Assembly (NCBI GenBank): GCA_963710315.1
Contig: CAVPZW010000006.1
Span: forward strand, 372,001 to 436,000
Length of the DNA: 64,000 bases
Direction: 5' to 3'
Source of the DNA: Palsa-360 sp963710315
GTDB taxonomy: Bacteria; Acidobacteriota; Terriglobia; Acidiferrales; UBA7541
The position numbers were made by a program, and so were the translations under genes. Shown here piece after piece: positions 8,743 through 18,804 of the stretch. The notes under the pieces were generated by a model. It made no database searches, was not told the DNA's origin, and was given only the letters and a program-made list of their open reading frames with translations. Each line of letters opens with the position of its first letter. Position 1 is the stretch's first letter.

Positions 8743-10113
8743 TCAACCCAGCACGATGTGGACTTGATGCGCAAACCCGTCGTCAGTAAGTGGAATATTC
8801 GCGCGATCATCGAGGGCTTTGCCATCTAGATTGATGGTTGCGACTCCGCGAGAAACTCCGGACGGGTTTTCCACCTTGATCTGATAGGTGGCCGAGCGAT
8901 AGCGGAATGTAATGGAGTAGCCAGGCCAGTTTCGCGGAATGCAAGGATCAATGGAAAGCGTTGCGCCACGAACGCGGAAGCCCAGGATCCATTCCAGACC
9001 CGCTCGATAAAGCCAGCCAGCTGATCCTGTGTACCAGGTCCATCCACCCCTTCCCACGTGGGGAGGTTCGGCGTAAACATCGCCGGCAGCTACGTAGGGC
9101 TCCACTTTATAGCGCTGCATGCTTGCCCGCGAAGAAGTTCGGGCTATGGGATTCAGCATTCGAAATAATTCAGACGCCTTATCGCCATCGCCGAGCGCTG
9201 CAAATCCAATAATCGTCCACACAGCGGCGTGTGCATACTGGCCGCCGTTTTCGCGAATGCCGGGCACGTATCCCTTGATGTATCCGGGATCATGCGTCGC
9301 GTGGTCGAAAGGCGGCGTGAACAAAAGAATCAATCCATCGGGGCGGCGCACCAGCTGCTGATCCACCGCGTTCATGGCGCGCGTCACGCGGCCGCGTTCG
9401 GCAGCGCCGCTCATGATTCCCCAGGACTGGGCGATGGAATCGATCCTGCATTCCTCATTTTCGGCTGAGCCCAACGGTGTGCCATCGTCGAAGTAAGCGC
9501 GGCGATACCATTCGCCGTCCCAGCCATCGCGTTCGAGCGCCGCTTTCAGGGCGCTCACATGGAGGCGCCAAGCCTCGGCACGTTCGTGCTCACCGCGCAG
9601 ATCGGCAACCTTGGCGAACTCCCAAAGAATGGTGTGCAGGAACCAGCCGAGCCAAACGCTTTCTCCCTTCCCATCCTCGCCGACGCGATTCATTCCGTCA
9701 TTCCAGTCGCCTGTGCCCATCAGCGGCAAGCCATGGCTGCCCACAGCCAGGCTTCTGTCCAGGGTGCGAGCGCAATGCTCGAATAGTGTCGCGTGCGTTT
9801 CCGAAACACGCGGCTGGAAATAGGACTCATTCTGTCCTTCGGCCAAGGTCTCGCCATCCAGAAAGGGCACGGCTTCGTCGAGTATGGCCGTCTCGCCTGT
9901 CGCTTCAATGAAATTGGATGACGGCGTACGGCAGCCAGAGAAGATCGTCGGAGATTCGCGTTCGAACGCCACGCCCCGATGGCGGATGCCACCAATGTTG
10001 AACGTCGCCTTCGATAAATTGTCGTGAGGCCGCGCGCAGCAGATGCTCGCGAGTGACTTCGGGTTTCGCGACGCACAGCGCCATTCCGTCCTGAAGCTGG
10101 TCGCGGAAGCCAT
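8743..10113 (-). pseudogene. NdvB fragment 9: GH94 catalytic core and C-terminus
   Basis: The true family sequence begins around NFIEATGETAILDEAVPFLD and runs uninterrupted to the natural stop. It has the catalytic acid in LMGTGDWNDGMN, followed by IAQSWGIMSGAA, GYVPGIRENGGQYAHAAVW and the C-terminal jelly-roll cap ending VHIVLG. The first 40 or so codons of this frame (from 10113) are out of frame relative to the family. The C-terminal end is complete, which shows the gene was not truncated. Confidence 0.65.
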
Positions 10114-10390
10114 ATGCGCCGCTTAACTGATAGAACGCCGCGCGCGCCCAGATGCGCGAGGAAAGAGTTTGATACAGCAGCCAGCGATTCATGAGCATAT
10201 CCATTGCCGGATCGGGCGTGCTGATCTGCACGGTGTCGAGGAGGCGGTCCCAGTGGCCAGTGACCTCTGCAAGGATTGCGTCCAAATTTGCGATGCGATA
10301 TCGACTCAGCAACTCGCGCGCCTGTTCCTTGTTTTCCGCCTGGCCCAGGAAGAAAACGACATCAAAACGTCGCGCCGGGCCGCAATTCAA
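9905..10390 (-). pseudogene. NdvB fragment 8: start of the GH94 catalytic domain
   Basis: The piece encodes FDVVFFLGQAENKEQARELL, then WLLYQTLSSRIWARAAFYQLSGAYGFRDQLQD and DVQHWWHPPSGRGVRTRISDDLLWLPYA. This is the (alpha/alpha)6 barrel entry of GH94 enzymes. It joins the preceding piece through one extra T in a run of four at about 10368, and the next piece through a frame change near 9910-9950. Confidence 0.6.
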
Positions 10391-11863
10391 TCAAAGTTTG
10401 CAACGCCGCGCAAGGATCAAGTCCTGCCCCGGCCTTGCCGGAAAGTGGGCCGCCTCGCTCAAGCGCAGCCGGACGCTCAAGCGTCCCGTTGCGGCCAAGA
10501 AATTCCGTCCGGTCGCCTGTGACAGAAACCTGCGCCCCGCCAAGATCCGCAAAGGCGATGCGCCCGCCGAATTCTCCGCCCCATACGTTCCTCGCGAAGA
10601 TCGCTCCCGTTTTCGAATCGATCTCCGTGACTGAGATATGGCGCCGAAGCGCTGCGTGAACTTCCCAAGCACCCATTCGGCATAAGCGGTCACGGAGAGG
10701 CGGCGCACGCGGCCGGAATCATTCTGCAGAGTGAGCCGGGAAATCTTGATCGGGTCTGCGGGCGGCACGAACTGCAGTAGCTCGCTCAGGATTCCGTGCG
10801 AGCCATGATGGAATCGGCTGTAGCCCTGGCCGTGACACGCAATGTACGGAGCAGTTTCATCGCGGATCGGCAGCGCCGTGGGGCTCCAGACCTCACCCGT
10901 GTTTTCGTCGCGGATATAGATGGCTTCTCCGGGAGGATCGGTGACGGGATCGTTGGACCACGGCGTGAGTTGATTTTCATGACTGTTGAGCGACCAAGTG
11001 TGGCCCGAGCCGGATTCCGAAACGAGGAAGCCAAAGGAAGGATTCGCAATCACATTGATCCACGGCGCGGGAGTTCGCAAACCTTCATCCAGAACGGTCA
11101 CATATTCGCGTCCCTTATCGGCAAATCCGCCCAGGCCGTTGAACAAATCCGAGAGCCGTTGCGCGGAAGCGGCACGTCCATGCGCTTGGCCGCGCGTCGC
11201 TGCCGCGCGGCGGGAGATACCACAGGTTCGCCCGCTGAGATCGAGTGATTTGCTCGGACAAAGTGCCGCGCCGGCTGAGCAACACGGATCGCGCGACGGT
11301 CTGCAGCAGCGTGCGCTCCTGCGCGAGAAATCAGATCCGCCCGCAGCAGGAAAATGCTGCCGCGCACGTTGCCCGTGTCCGGAGAAGAGCCGCAAGCGGC
11401 TGCCGCGCACCAGTCCCTCCAACGCGATCTGCAACTCCTGGGCGTACGAGGAGGACTTTTCATTAATGACGACCAGATCGGCGGACAATTGTTTCATGCG
11501 CCAGTATTCATGTGCGCGCAGCAATTGGCGGACGATTTCGATATCTTCCGGTTCATCGATGCGCACCAATACAATGGGCAGATCGCCGGAGATTCCGTGG
11601 GCCCACAGCGCGGAACGCTCCAATGTGCTGCGGCTGAGGACATCGGAGGACGGGCGCGACGAAGCGTCGGAGTACAGCACGGAGTTTGCGAGTCTCTGGA
11701 ATAAATGGGCTTCGTCGAGATCGATACCCAAATGATGGAGTTGAACTTGAGCCTGTGTCCAGGCTAAGGCCAGTGTGCGCTCAACGGTTGTGGGTCCGCG
11801 ATACTTATCCGCGAGTTCGACGGCCTGCTCGCGGGTCGGTTGCCACGATGGTGGAAAAAACAA
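10391..11863 (-). pseudogene. NdvB fragment 7: middle GH94 region
   Basis: The first half (RTLALAWTQAQVQLHHLGI, NSVLYSDASSRPSSDVL) and the centre (ADKGREYVTVLDEGLRTPAPW, PSFGFLVSESGSGHTW, EAIYIRDENTGEVWSP) are NdvB sequence. The latter is the second beta-sandwich. Between about 11400 and 11140 the family sequence is in other frames (RGSIFLLRADLIS, then QERTLLQTVARSVLLSRRG). After about 10690 it again moves (HISVTEIDSKTGAIFARNVW). The piece therefore contains several indels although it reads as one 490-codon frame. Confidence 0.6.
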
Positions 11864-12091
11864 CGCGCGCAGTGGTCCCGGGCGGAATGCGTACCGTCCG
11901 CCTCAGGCTGATCACCGGGTCGAGCACGGAGCCGACCGTATTGGAAAGCGGGCGTCCATCGAGGATCGAAACGGGGTTGCGCACATTGTGGCCGCGGCCG
12001 ATAAACCGCGCGCGGTCTGGTCTCGAATTGCAGGTCACCGACGGTTTCGCCCTCCACGGCGACCACGTGCGCTGCCCAAACGGCAGTTTCC

Positions 12092-12559
12092 TTATCGGAT
12101 TGCCTGCGGCGCGTTGCAAGCAGCGCGCCGACATCGGGGACGAAATTCGGTCTGAACAAATAAATTGGAAAATGCCGGATGGGCTACATCGGCAGCCTGG
12201 GGTGCCAGGCAAATCTCGGCATAGGAAGTAACCTGGATTTCGCGCGTGCGAGTGCCTAGGTTGGTGATGGAGACGCGCCGAATTTCCGCGTCGTCCTCGG
12301 GAGAGACGACGACGTCAAGCGTCGTGGTCAGCGAGCGGTCGCGCCGAATGAATTCGGCTCGGTCTTCATGAAACGAAACTTCGTAGGCATCGGGCTCCAC
12401 GCCGGTCGGCTGATAGCCCGCGGACCAGACTTCGCCGGTCTGCACATCGCGCAGAAAAATATAGCTGCCCCAGCAATCGCGCGTGGCATCCTCGCGCCAT
12501 CGCGTGACGGCAATATCCCGCCAACGGCTGTAGCCGGAGCCCGCTGTGGTCAGCATCAC
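12092..12559 (-). pseudogene. NdvB fragment 6: first GH94 N-terminal beta-sandwich
   Basis: This 155-codon piece carries SGYSRWRDIAVTRWREDATRD, GSYIFLRDVQTGEVWSAGYQ and FHEDRAEFIRRD. These are the landmark motifs of the GH94 substrate-recognition beta-sandwich that occurs twice in NdvB. The family sequence continues downstream in two other frames (VWAAHVVAVEGE, then FIGRGHNVRNPVSILDG), placing two more indels at about 12120 and 12010. Confidence 0.55.
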
Positions 12560-12602
12560 GGCGTATCTTCCATTGGAAAGCAGATGCGTCCGCGGGATGA
12601 AG

Positions 12603-13462
12603 CTATGCGGAGTGGTAAACCGGCGCAGCGACGGGCGGGATGAGTTCGCGAACGTGGGCGGTGACGGAAACTTCTTCCGCGCGAGGCCGGGCCACTAGCA
12701 CGTCGCGCGGGGTGCGCTCCTGCAAAAGCAGTTCGGTGGCCTGCACCATGGGCTCGGCATGAAAATGACTGCGCATCGCGCCATCGTTCAGCAAGTTTGC
12801 AATGGCGATGAGCGACATTCCCTGATGATGCGCCAGGAACGCGCGCACAATGGCGACGGTCTTCGCCATCCGGCAAACGCGCGCTGGTGTAGTCGAGCGC
12901 TTCATAGAACCCGTAGGCGCCGCTTGCCGCCTGCTTCTTCAAGCCGCGCGAAAGTTTTGAAAGGCCGCGGCGGGATCGATCATGGCCGCAAGCGCGGTGG
13001 CATAGGGAGCGATGACAACATCTTCGCTGAGGCCCCGCTTGAGCCCAAGTCCGGGCACGCCAAAGCTGGAATATTGATAGTTGAGGTTGAGGTCGCGCGC
13101 GTTATACGCGGACTCCGAAACTCCCCAGGGTATGCCGCGCTCTCGCGCCATATTCAATTTGGCGGCGCACAATCAATCCATACGTCTGGCTCAGCAGGCT
13201 TCCTTCAGGGGAACGACATCACCAGGGCGGGCATCAGGTATTCAAACATCGAGCCCGACCAGGAAATCAGCGCCGATCCGCGGTCCACAGGCGTGAGCGC
13301 GCGGCCCAGGTGAAACCAGTGCGACGGCGGGGCTTCGCCCTTGGCAATGGCGACAAAGCTTGCCAGACGCGCTTCCGAAGCAAGCAGGTCATAGCAGTTG
13401 GGGTCCAAGGCTTCCGTCCGAAACGCGATACCCGATGGAAAAGAGCTTGCGCGTATCGTCAA
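12603..13462 (-). pseudogene. NdvB fragments 3-5: glycoamylase-like catalytic region
   Basis: Three short frames follow each other: 13205-13462 (LDPNCYDLLASEARLASFVA, SHWFHLGRALTP, SWSGSMFEYLMPALVM), 12939-13172 (GIPWGVSESAYNARD, YQYSSFGVPGLGLKRGLS) and 12603-12905 (VRAFLAHHQGMSLIAIANLL). Together they spell the glycoamylase-like domain (PF10091 type) of cyclic glucan synthases in the right order with almost nothing missing. The joins near 13195 and 12940 are single-base frame changes. Confidence 0.6.
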
Positions 13463-14730
13463 ACAGAAAGCCGAATTCCATGGACTGAAACATTTGCATC
13501 TGCCGTTTGTGCAATGGCGGAAAGACGCCGAATGAGCGCTGCAGCATCGGCAGCCGAATGCCTCAACGCTTCAGCCAGCGCATCGATTCGTTCGATCGTG
13601 TCGCGTTCCGCCGGGAGGCCGTTCACCAGACCATCCACCAGACGGGCGCGCAAAACGGAAAGCCGACGAGAACAGAATCGAATATTTCGGGCGCATCCAG
13701 CAACCTGGGCATGAACCGCAGGGACTGTTCGATGGCCGCCCATTCCGGCGCCTGGCCCCGGAAATCCTTGGCCAATTGCAGGATGTCTTTCAAGTCCAGT
13801 CGCGCCCACGGAATCAGGATTTCCACATCGCGGCTCGTGGCTTTCGACGCACGCCTTGAACGCCTCAGCCCAAATGTGCAATTCCGATTCGAGACTGTCT
13901 CCGCGCTCTTGCTGCAAGGCTTGAGCGATGTCAGCCACGGTTTGAGCCTGGGCGCTCCACTCCTTGAATCGCATTGCCCAATCCGCCGAATCCACGGGCA
14001 ACGGATCAATCGAGGCCATCATGGCATCCACTGAAGTGCTCAGTTGCTTCAGGGTGACCATATGCGTGCGAGGCGTGTCAGCAACTTTGGCAAGCCTTTC
14101 GCGCAACAACTGCCCCGTGTCTCGCAATCCGGACAGAAGATGGGGGCCCACAAATGACTTTTCCATCCACTCTCGGCAACTATTGGCCAGCGTCAGCAAA
14201 TGCCCGGCGAGATTGCCGCTGTCCACAGTGGAAACATATTTCGGTTCGAGCGGGTGAAGATCCTGCGTGTCATACCAGTTGTAGAGGTGTCCGCGGAATA
14301 ATTCCATCTGGCCGATGGTGGCGAGCGTAGCTTCCAGGCGCTCAACGGATTCCAGCGTGCCGATCCATCCGAAGTCTCTGGCGCAAGCCGTGGAAAGCAA
14401 ATACAGCCCGATGTTTGTGGGAGAAGTTCTGTGAGCAATCACGGGCTTGGGCGTTTCCTGAAAATTGTCAGGAGGAAGTGATTGGTCTTTTAGGGTGACG
14501 AAAGTCTCAAAAAAATGCCAGGTTCGGCGCGCAATTAAGCGGAACGCGTCCGCCTCGTCCGGCGATAATTGATTGGATGTGCGAGGCCGCGGCAGCCGGC
14601 TGATCCAAAGTGCCACGACGGGAGCCGCAGCCCATACAAGAAGCAACGGAGTCGCTGCGACCCAGGCTCGATGCCCTGCAAAGGCCAACGCTACACCCGC
14701 CCAAGCTGCCACCAAGACACCACCAGCCAT
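13459..14730 (-). pseudogene. NdvB fragment 2: linker and start of glycoamylase-like domain
   Basis: The frame encodes two hydrophobic segments (GGVLVAAWAGVALAFAG, ATPLLLVWAAAPVVALW). A long NdvB region follows, with RRTWHFFETFV, PPDNFQETPKPVIAHRTSPTN and MELFRGHLYNWYDT. From about 13840 to 13650 the family sequence moves to another frame (VEILIPWARLDLKDILQLAKD) and then returns, so at least two compensating indels lie inside this piece. The apparent ATG at 14730 is internal to the original gene and has no ribosome site. Confidence 0.6.
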
Positions 14731-14917
14731 GCGCCGATAGATCCCCGGACAATTTCGATTCCGAAGAAAGCTTGGACTGCGCCGCGGTCACCCACTGCAA
14801 AAGATTCCGGCGAGTGATAAACAAACGAAAAACGGTCCGCAGAATCGCGTCTGTCATCAGCCACGTTTGGTATGCAAGGAATGTAAACGATAGGCCGATC
14901 ATTGCCAGCGCCGAGAC

Positions 14918-17575
14918 TCAAGTCGCTAAGAACACCGCGAAAATGCATTCGAGGGAAATACCTTTGCGGCGCGGGCTGAGTCCCAGAAAAAACGGAAGAA
15001 GCGCTGGGATTGCAACCGTCCCAACAATGAATCGCGTCCAAACCCAAGGAGAAGCGGATGGCAGAAGCCATGCCGCAAGCAAAGTAAGAAATGCGGCTGG
15101 CGCAGACACGGTGCGGCGCAGATTATCAAGAATCTTCCAACGGCCGATGGCCGGAATCCGCACGGCGATATGTTTCCCCGGCCCCGTGCGGCCGCGTCCC
15201 AAAAGCCATGGCAAAAGTTGCCAGTCTCCGCGCGCCCAGCGGTCCTGGCGCGCGGTAACCACTTCATACGACGCGGGAAATTCTTCGAACAACTCAATAT
15301 CGGTGGCCAGTGCGACCCGCGCGAAAATGCCTTCAAAGAGATCGTGGCTTAAGAGAGCATTTTCCGGAGCCTTGCCCGCCAGAGCCGCTTCAAAGGTATC
15401 AACGTCGTAGATCCCTTTGCCGGTATAGGAACCTTCTTGAAACAAATCCTGATAGACATCGGAGACAGCCGCCGAATATGGATCGATTCCGCCGGGGCCG
15501 GAAAAAACTCTTTGGCAGATTGAACCTAAATGGTTGACGGGCAGCGTTGGTGTGACCCGCGGTTGCACGATCGCGTAGCCCTCCACCACGCGGCCTTCGC
15601 GCTCGCTAAACCTTGGCCGATTCAGGGGATGCGCCATGGTGCCGACCAATCGAGCGGCCGCGCCCTGCGGAAGGCGCGTGTCTGCATCGAGCGTGATTAC
15701 GTAACGAACGCCAGCAGGTGCAATGGGGGCATGCCCGCCGGCAGACACAAAGGTCGTGCTTGCCAGACCACGCAAGAGCTGATTCAATTCGTGTAGCTTT
15801 CCGCGCTTGCGTTCCCAGCCCATCCATTTCCCGTCGCACTGATTCCACACGCGCTTGCGATGAAAAAGAAAAAAGCGTTGGCCTTCTCCGGGTACGGGAC
15901 CATATTTCGCGTTCAACCGGGCAATGCCATCCCTGGCCACGGCGAGCAGATCGTTGTCATCCGGCAGGCTTTCGCTGGGCGCGTCAAGCCAATCCGAAAG
16001 CAGCGCAAAGCGAAGGTCTCCATCCGCGTTCGCCAGGTAGTGCACTTCCAGCCGCTCGAGGTGCTCTGTAATTTCCGCCGGCGTGGTCAGAAGGGTGGGC
16101 ATCACCACAATCGTTCGCAAGTCCTCGGGAATTCCGTGGAGCAGCTCCAGTCGCGGGAGCCTTCGCGGTCCGAGCAAGCTATTCACCGCGCGGTTGATCA
16201 GAGCAATGGCCAGGTCCGAGGCGGGCACAGCGGCAAGAAAACCAAGAAGCAGAAGGCCATCAGGACTGACGCCTGCCTGACGGGAACGCAGCAACGGTAG
16301 CGCCAGGACGATTGCGGAGACGATGGCGATGGTTCCCAGATATCCGGGCACGGCGTTTCGAACATAAAAACGAAGCAGGCGACGCCGCAGGGGAAGGTGA
16401 AATCCGAGTTCTCGCTCAAATGCCGGACGCCCTCGCGAAATTAGATAGTAGCCGGGCTCCATGCGGCGCTCCCGTGTAGCGCTGCACGAATCTTCTTCCG
16501 GGCTGCAAGCTTCGCGCTGAACGCGGCGGACAACATGCAAGGCAACTTCAATTTCCGAATGGCTCGATCCGCGCGAAAGGTCTTCGATGGCGTGGCGATA
16601 ATCGTCTCGCGTGGAAAAATCAAGATCGGCGAAGCGGGTGTTGTTGCGGAGAACTTCATCCACCAGGCTGACGCTTTCAAAGAACTTCTTCCAATCAAAT
16701 TCGGAAATCAATCGCATGCTGGTAATGACGTTGCGCACGGAAACGCTCAGGGCGCCCTGTTCCTGATGTTCGGCGCGAACAATCTCATCGGCGCTGGTTC
16801 CCGCGACCGCCAAACGTTCATCGAGCCAGAGCAAAACAGGGCCGACTTTTGGGTCCAGATCCCGCAGGCGCTGGATGAGCTGCACAGCGAACGCCGTATC
16901 CAACGGAGCCTTCTCAAGGCGATCGAGTGCAGGACGGATGGCCGATTGCCCACCTGGACCGAGCAAACTATCGGCTAGGGCATCGGCTTCGCGCCGGGCT
17001 GCTCTGCTGCGCACAATTCGCTCGGCCATCCTGCGCAGATTTTCAACTAGCACCACACGCAGAGTGATGGCCACCGCCCAAAGCTCGCCAATCGTGAGCG
17101 GTTGCACGCGTTGATAGGCAGCCACGAAACGGCGAAGCGCTTCGGGTTCGAATCGGCTGTCTGTATGAGCCACAAAGGCCCAAGCCACGCCGAACACGCG
17201 CGGGTAGCCTTCCAAGTGCCCCGTAGCAAGTTTGGGTAGCTTGCGGTAGAAACTTGGCGGCAAGTCGTCCTGAATTTCGCGGAGTTGTTCGTCAACAATG
17301 TGGAAATTGTCCACCAGCCACTCCGCCGCGGGCGTAATCTCAAACACTTCCTGAATGGCCCGGGCGATTGCCCGGTAGGAATCCAGCAGCACGCGGCCGT
17401 TGTCTAGGACGCGTGGTATTAGCGGGCGGCCCCGGATCAATTCCTTCGTGACTGTCTGCGCCGCCGCGAGGCTTTCGGCGTGTTGCTCGAGCCGTTCCAG
17501 GCTAAAGAGTTCGGAACGGATCGGCTCTTCCTGATTGGGAAGAAGAATTGTCGAGGATTGATTGCTATTGGTCAT
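14918..17575 (-). CDS. NdvB fragment 1: N-terminal region and GT84 glycosyltransferase
   Basis: This is the longest intact piece, 885 codons. Residues 1-400 are the family N-terminal helical region (ERLEQHAESLAAAQTV, LPPSFYRKLPKL). Hydrophobic segments follow near 410-470. GT84 then carries VRYVITLDADTRLP, YAIVQPRVTPTLP, DVDTFEAALAGK and the catalytic RQDRWARGDWQLLPWLLG. Two further membrane spans follow before the TGA at 14918. The same frame continues beyond that stop with family sequence (MIGLSFTFLAYQTWLMTDA), so the stop is a lesion and not the natural end. On its own this piece could still make a membrane glycosyltransferase without the cyclising and phosphorylase parts. Confidence 0.8.
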   Translation of the reverse strand: MTNSNQSSTILLPNQEEPIRSELFSLERLEQHAESLAAAQTVTKELIRGRPLIPRVLDNGRVLLDSYRAIARAIQEVFEITPAAEWLVDNFHIVDEQLREIQDDLPPSFYRKLPKLATGHLEGYPRVFGVAWAFVAHTDSRFEPEALRRFVAAYQRVQPLTIGELWAVAITLRVVLVENLRRMAERIVRSRAARREADALADSLLGPGGQSAIRPALDRLEKAPLDTAFAVQLIQRLRDLDPKVGPVLLWLDERLAVAGTSADEIVRAEHQEQGALSVSVRNVITSMRLISEFDWKKFFESVSLVDEVLRNNTRFADLDFSTRDDYRHAIEDLSRGSSHSEIEVALHVVRRVQREACSPEEDSCSATRERRMEPGYYLISRGRPAFERELGFHLPLRRRLLRFYVRNAVPGYLGTIAIVSAIVLALPLLRSRQAGVSPDGLLLLGFLAAVPASDLAIALINRAVNSLLGPRRLPRLELLHGIPEDLRTIVVMPTLLTTPAEITEHLERLEVHYLANADGDLRFALLSDWLDAPSESLPDDNDLLAVARDGIARLNAKYGPVPGEGQRFFLFHRKRVWNQCDGKWMGWERKRGKLHELNQLLRGLASTTFVSAGGHAPIAPAGVRYVITLDADTRLPQGAAARLVGTMAHPLNRPRFSEREGRVVEGYAIVQPRVTPTLPVNHLGSICQRVFSGPGGIDPYSAAVSDVYQDLFQEGSYTGKGIYDVDTFEAALAGKAPENALLSHDLFEGIFARVALATDIELFEEFPASYEVVTARQDRWARGDWQLLPWLLGRGRTGPGKHIAVRIPAIGRWKILDNLRRTVSAPAAFLTLLAAWLLPSASPWVWTRFIVGTVAIPALLPFFLGLSPRRKGISLECIFAVFLAT

Positions 17576-17801
17576 GGAAATCAGGGATCGTGCCGCGAAA
17601 ACTGTTTACGAATCCTTTCGCATTTCTTTCATGAGCTAGAGAAGATCCGCGAGCTATCTGCAAAATGAATCTAAACGTGCTTAGCGGGTGGTAAGAGGTT
17701 TGATGCGGAATGAAATTGTTGAATTGCGCTTTTCCAGGTCCGGGATCATGGGACGAGGAAAAGCGCACCTGATCTGCCGTTATCCGTCGTAGCGACCGGG
17801 G

Positions 17802-18026
17802 TTATGCCCCTTGTTTTGCGCCAATGGCCAGCAACGCGGCTCCGCCCAACAGCGCCAATCCACCTAGGATCGGTGGAAGAGGGACGTGCTGCGTGGAGTC
17901 GCGTGTGGCGTGAATCGGCCCCACGTCGAGAACTTTTACCTCGCGCGTATAGCTGAATCCCTGGTAAATGAGGGCAATTATTCCCAGAACGACGAGCAGA
18001 ATTCCCAGTACGGTAGTTGATTTCAT
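17802..18026 (-). CDS. DUF3185-family small membrane protein
   Basis: The 74-residue product has an N-terminal TM segment (TTVLGILLVVLGIIALIYQGF) followed by SYTREVKVLDVGP. A second TM near the C-terminus is PPILGGLALLGGAALLAIG. This two-TM pattern with a YTREKVxDxGP-like loop is DUF3185, function unknown. It lies 16 bases downstream of the lmo0937-type gene, on the same strand, and closes a run of tiny membrane proteins. Confidence 0.85.
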   Translation of the reverse strand: MKSTTVLGILLVVLGIIALIYQGFSYTREVKVLDVGPIHATRDSTQHVPLPPILGGLALLGGAALLAIGAKQGA

Positions 18027-18042
18027 CGGCTCTTCTCCGCTG

Positions 18043-18195
18043 CTAAGATATTGTCTTTCGACCCGAGATGACCTGGATCAAAATGGCAACAATCGCCAGG
18101 ACCAACAAGATGTGGATAAACCCACCCATGGTGTGCGCGGTAACGAGCCCAAGCAACCATAACACAAGCAACACCACGAAAATCGTCCAAAGCAT
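18043..18195 (-). CDS. lmo0937-family membrane protein (50 aa)
   Basis: This short gene encodes MLWTIFVVLLVLWLLGLVTA, then HTMGGFIHILLVLAIVAILI and a QVISGRKTIS tail. Two TM helices and the tail fit the lmo0937 family. The ATG at 18195 follows AAGGAGAACCAAC, with the ribosome site overlapping the stop of the small frame just upstream. Function is unknown. Such genes are common in stress islands. Confidence 0.8.
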   Translation of the reverse strand: MLWTIFVVLLVLWLLGLVTAHTMGGFIHILLVLAIVAILIQVISGRKTIS

Positions 18196-18206
18196 GTTGG
18201 TTCTCC

Positions 18207-18308
18207 TTACTGAGCGAGTTGAATTTCATTCGCTGGAGTCTTGCTAAGAATCCCCGCCGTCAAGATGATGAACGCAAGGATTGCCAGGGCATCGAAATAC
18301 ATTTGCAT
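18207..18308 (-). CDS. Possible 33-residue membrane peptide
   Basis: A short frame encodes MQMYFDALAILAFIILTAGI and LSKTPANEIQLAQ. It has one clear TM helix. Its TAA overlaps the AAGGAG of the lmo0937-type gene, which is typical of coupled small genes. A weak GGCGGA precedes the ATG. No family is recognised. The call rests on the TM helix and tight placement only. Confidence 0.4.
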   Translation of the reverse strand: MQMYFDALAILAFIILTAGILSKTPANEIQLAQ

Positions 18309-18347
18309 TCCGCCAATTGAATCCTAGACGATGCCGGCATTCTGGTC

Positions 18348-18363
18348 TGTTCACTAATGAACA
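18348..18363. promoter_or_regulatory. Candidate Crp/Fnr-type operator (perfect palindrome)
   Basis: The sequence is TGTTC ACTAAT GAACA. It lies 39 bases upstream of the 33-residue frame and about 150 upstream of the lmo0937 gene, both on the minus strand. Its half-sites are identical to those at 25977 and 30287. Confidence 0.5.
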
Positions 18364-18396
18364 GTTTCAAATTGTGTTGCGGGATTTGTTTCCGGG

Positions 18397-18654
18397 TCAG
18401 ACACGCGCGTAGGCTGCGATCAAGCGGCGGGAAAACGCGATCATGCCCCGCGAGGCAGGCCCTGCCCAGATTGCCGCCTGCACGCCTACAAACCAAATAA
18501 TCATCCCACCCAGCCCCAGCAGAGCCAAAGAGAAGAACGCTACGCTAAATAAGGTCAAAGCCGCGAGAAGTTCGCGAACGTAGTAGGAATAGAGACCAAA
18601 CCCAACGATCGCGGCCACCAGTGCACATGCGTAGTATCCAAGTTTTTCACGCAA
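18397..18654 (-). CDS. Small two-TM membrane protein, unknown
   Basis: The 85-residue product starts MREKLGYYACALVAAIVGFG and has hydrophobic segments at about 7-24 and 32-66, then a basic tail (SRRLIAAYARV). No family is recognised with certainty. The spans and the neighbouring small membrane genes suggest a membrane stress protein. A palindromic operator candidate lies just downstream, in front of the next gene. Confidence 0.6.
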   Translation of the reverse strand: MREKLGYYACALVAAIVGFGLYSYYVRELLAALTLFSVAFFSLALLGLGGMIIWFVGVQAAIWAGPASRGMIAFSRRLIAAYARV

Positions 18655-18804
18655 TTTATCCCCTTGACCACGTCAACCAATTTCCAAAACTTTATACAAA
18701 TGGGCGTTGCGCCCAAAACCGGTCCCCGTCCGGGCGTTCCGGACAGGGGCTCTTTGTTCATTCACCATGCCGCATTTCGAGCCGATGCAATTCCTTGCTT
18801 GGCG

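Larger units (their letters stand above)
8743..17575 (-). pseudogene. ndvB: Cyclic beta-1,2-glucan synthase (NdvB-type), broken by many frameshifts
   Basis: Read across frames, this 8.8-kb stretch codes a protein of about 2940 residues, the normal size for NdvB. In order it has an N-terminal membrane region, GT84 glycosyltransferase, glycoamylase-like domain, two GH94 beta-sandwich/linker parts and the GH94 phosphorylase-like catalytic domain. NdvB makes periplasmic cyclic glucans from UDP-glucose at the inner membrane. The coding is interrupted by a TGA at 14918-14920 and about fifteen frame changes, for example near 14745, 13840, 13650, 13470, 13195, 12950, 12580, 12120, 11860, 11320, 10690, 10375 and 9950. 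At 10370 one extra T in a T-run explains the shift. There is only one nonsense codon among so many indels and conserved motifs survive in every piece. That suggests very recent decay or local consensus errors rather than old decay. Confidence 0.8.

Noticed and set aside
8743..17575. Programmed frameshifting as an explanation for the split glucan synthase gene
   Set aside because: About fifteen changes in both directions plus a stop, without a common slippery site, cannot be programmed recoding.
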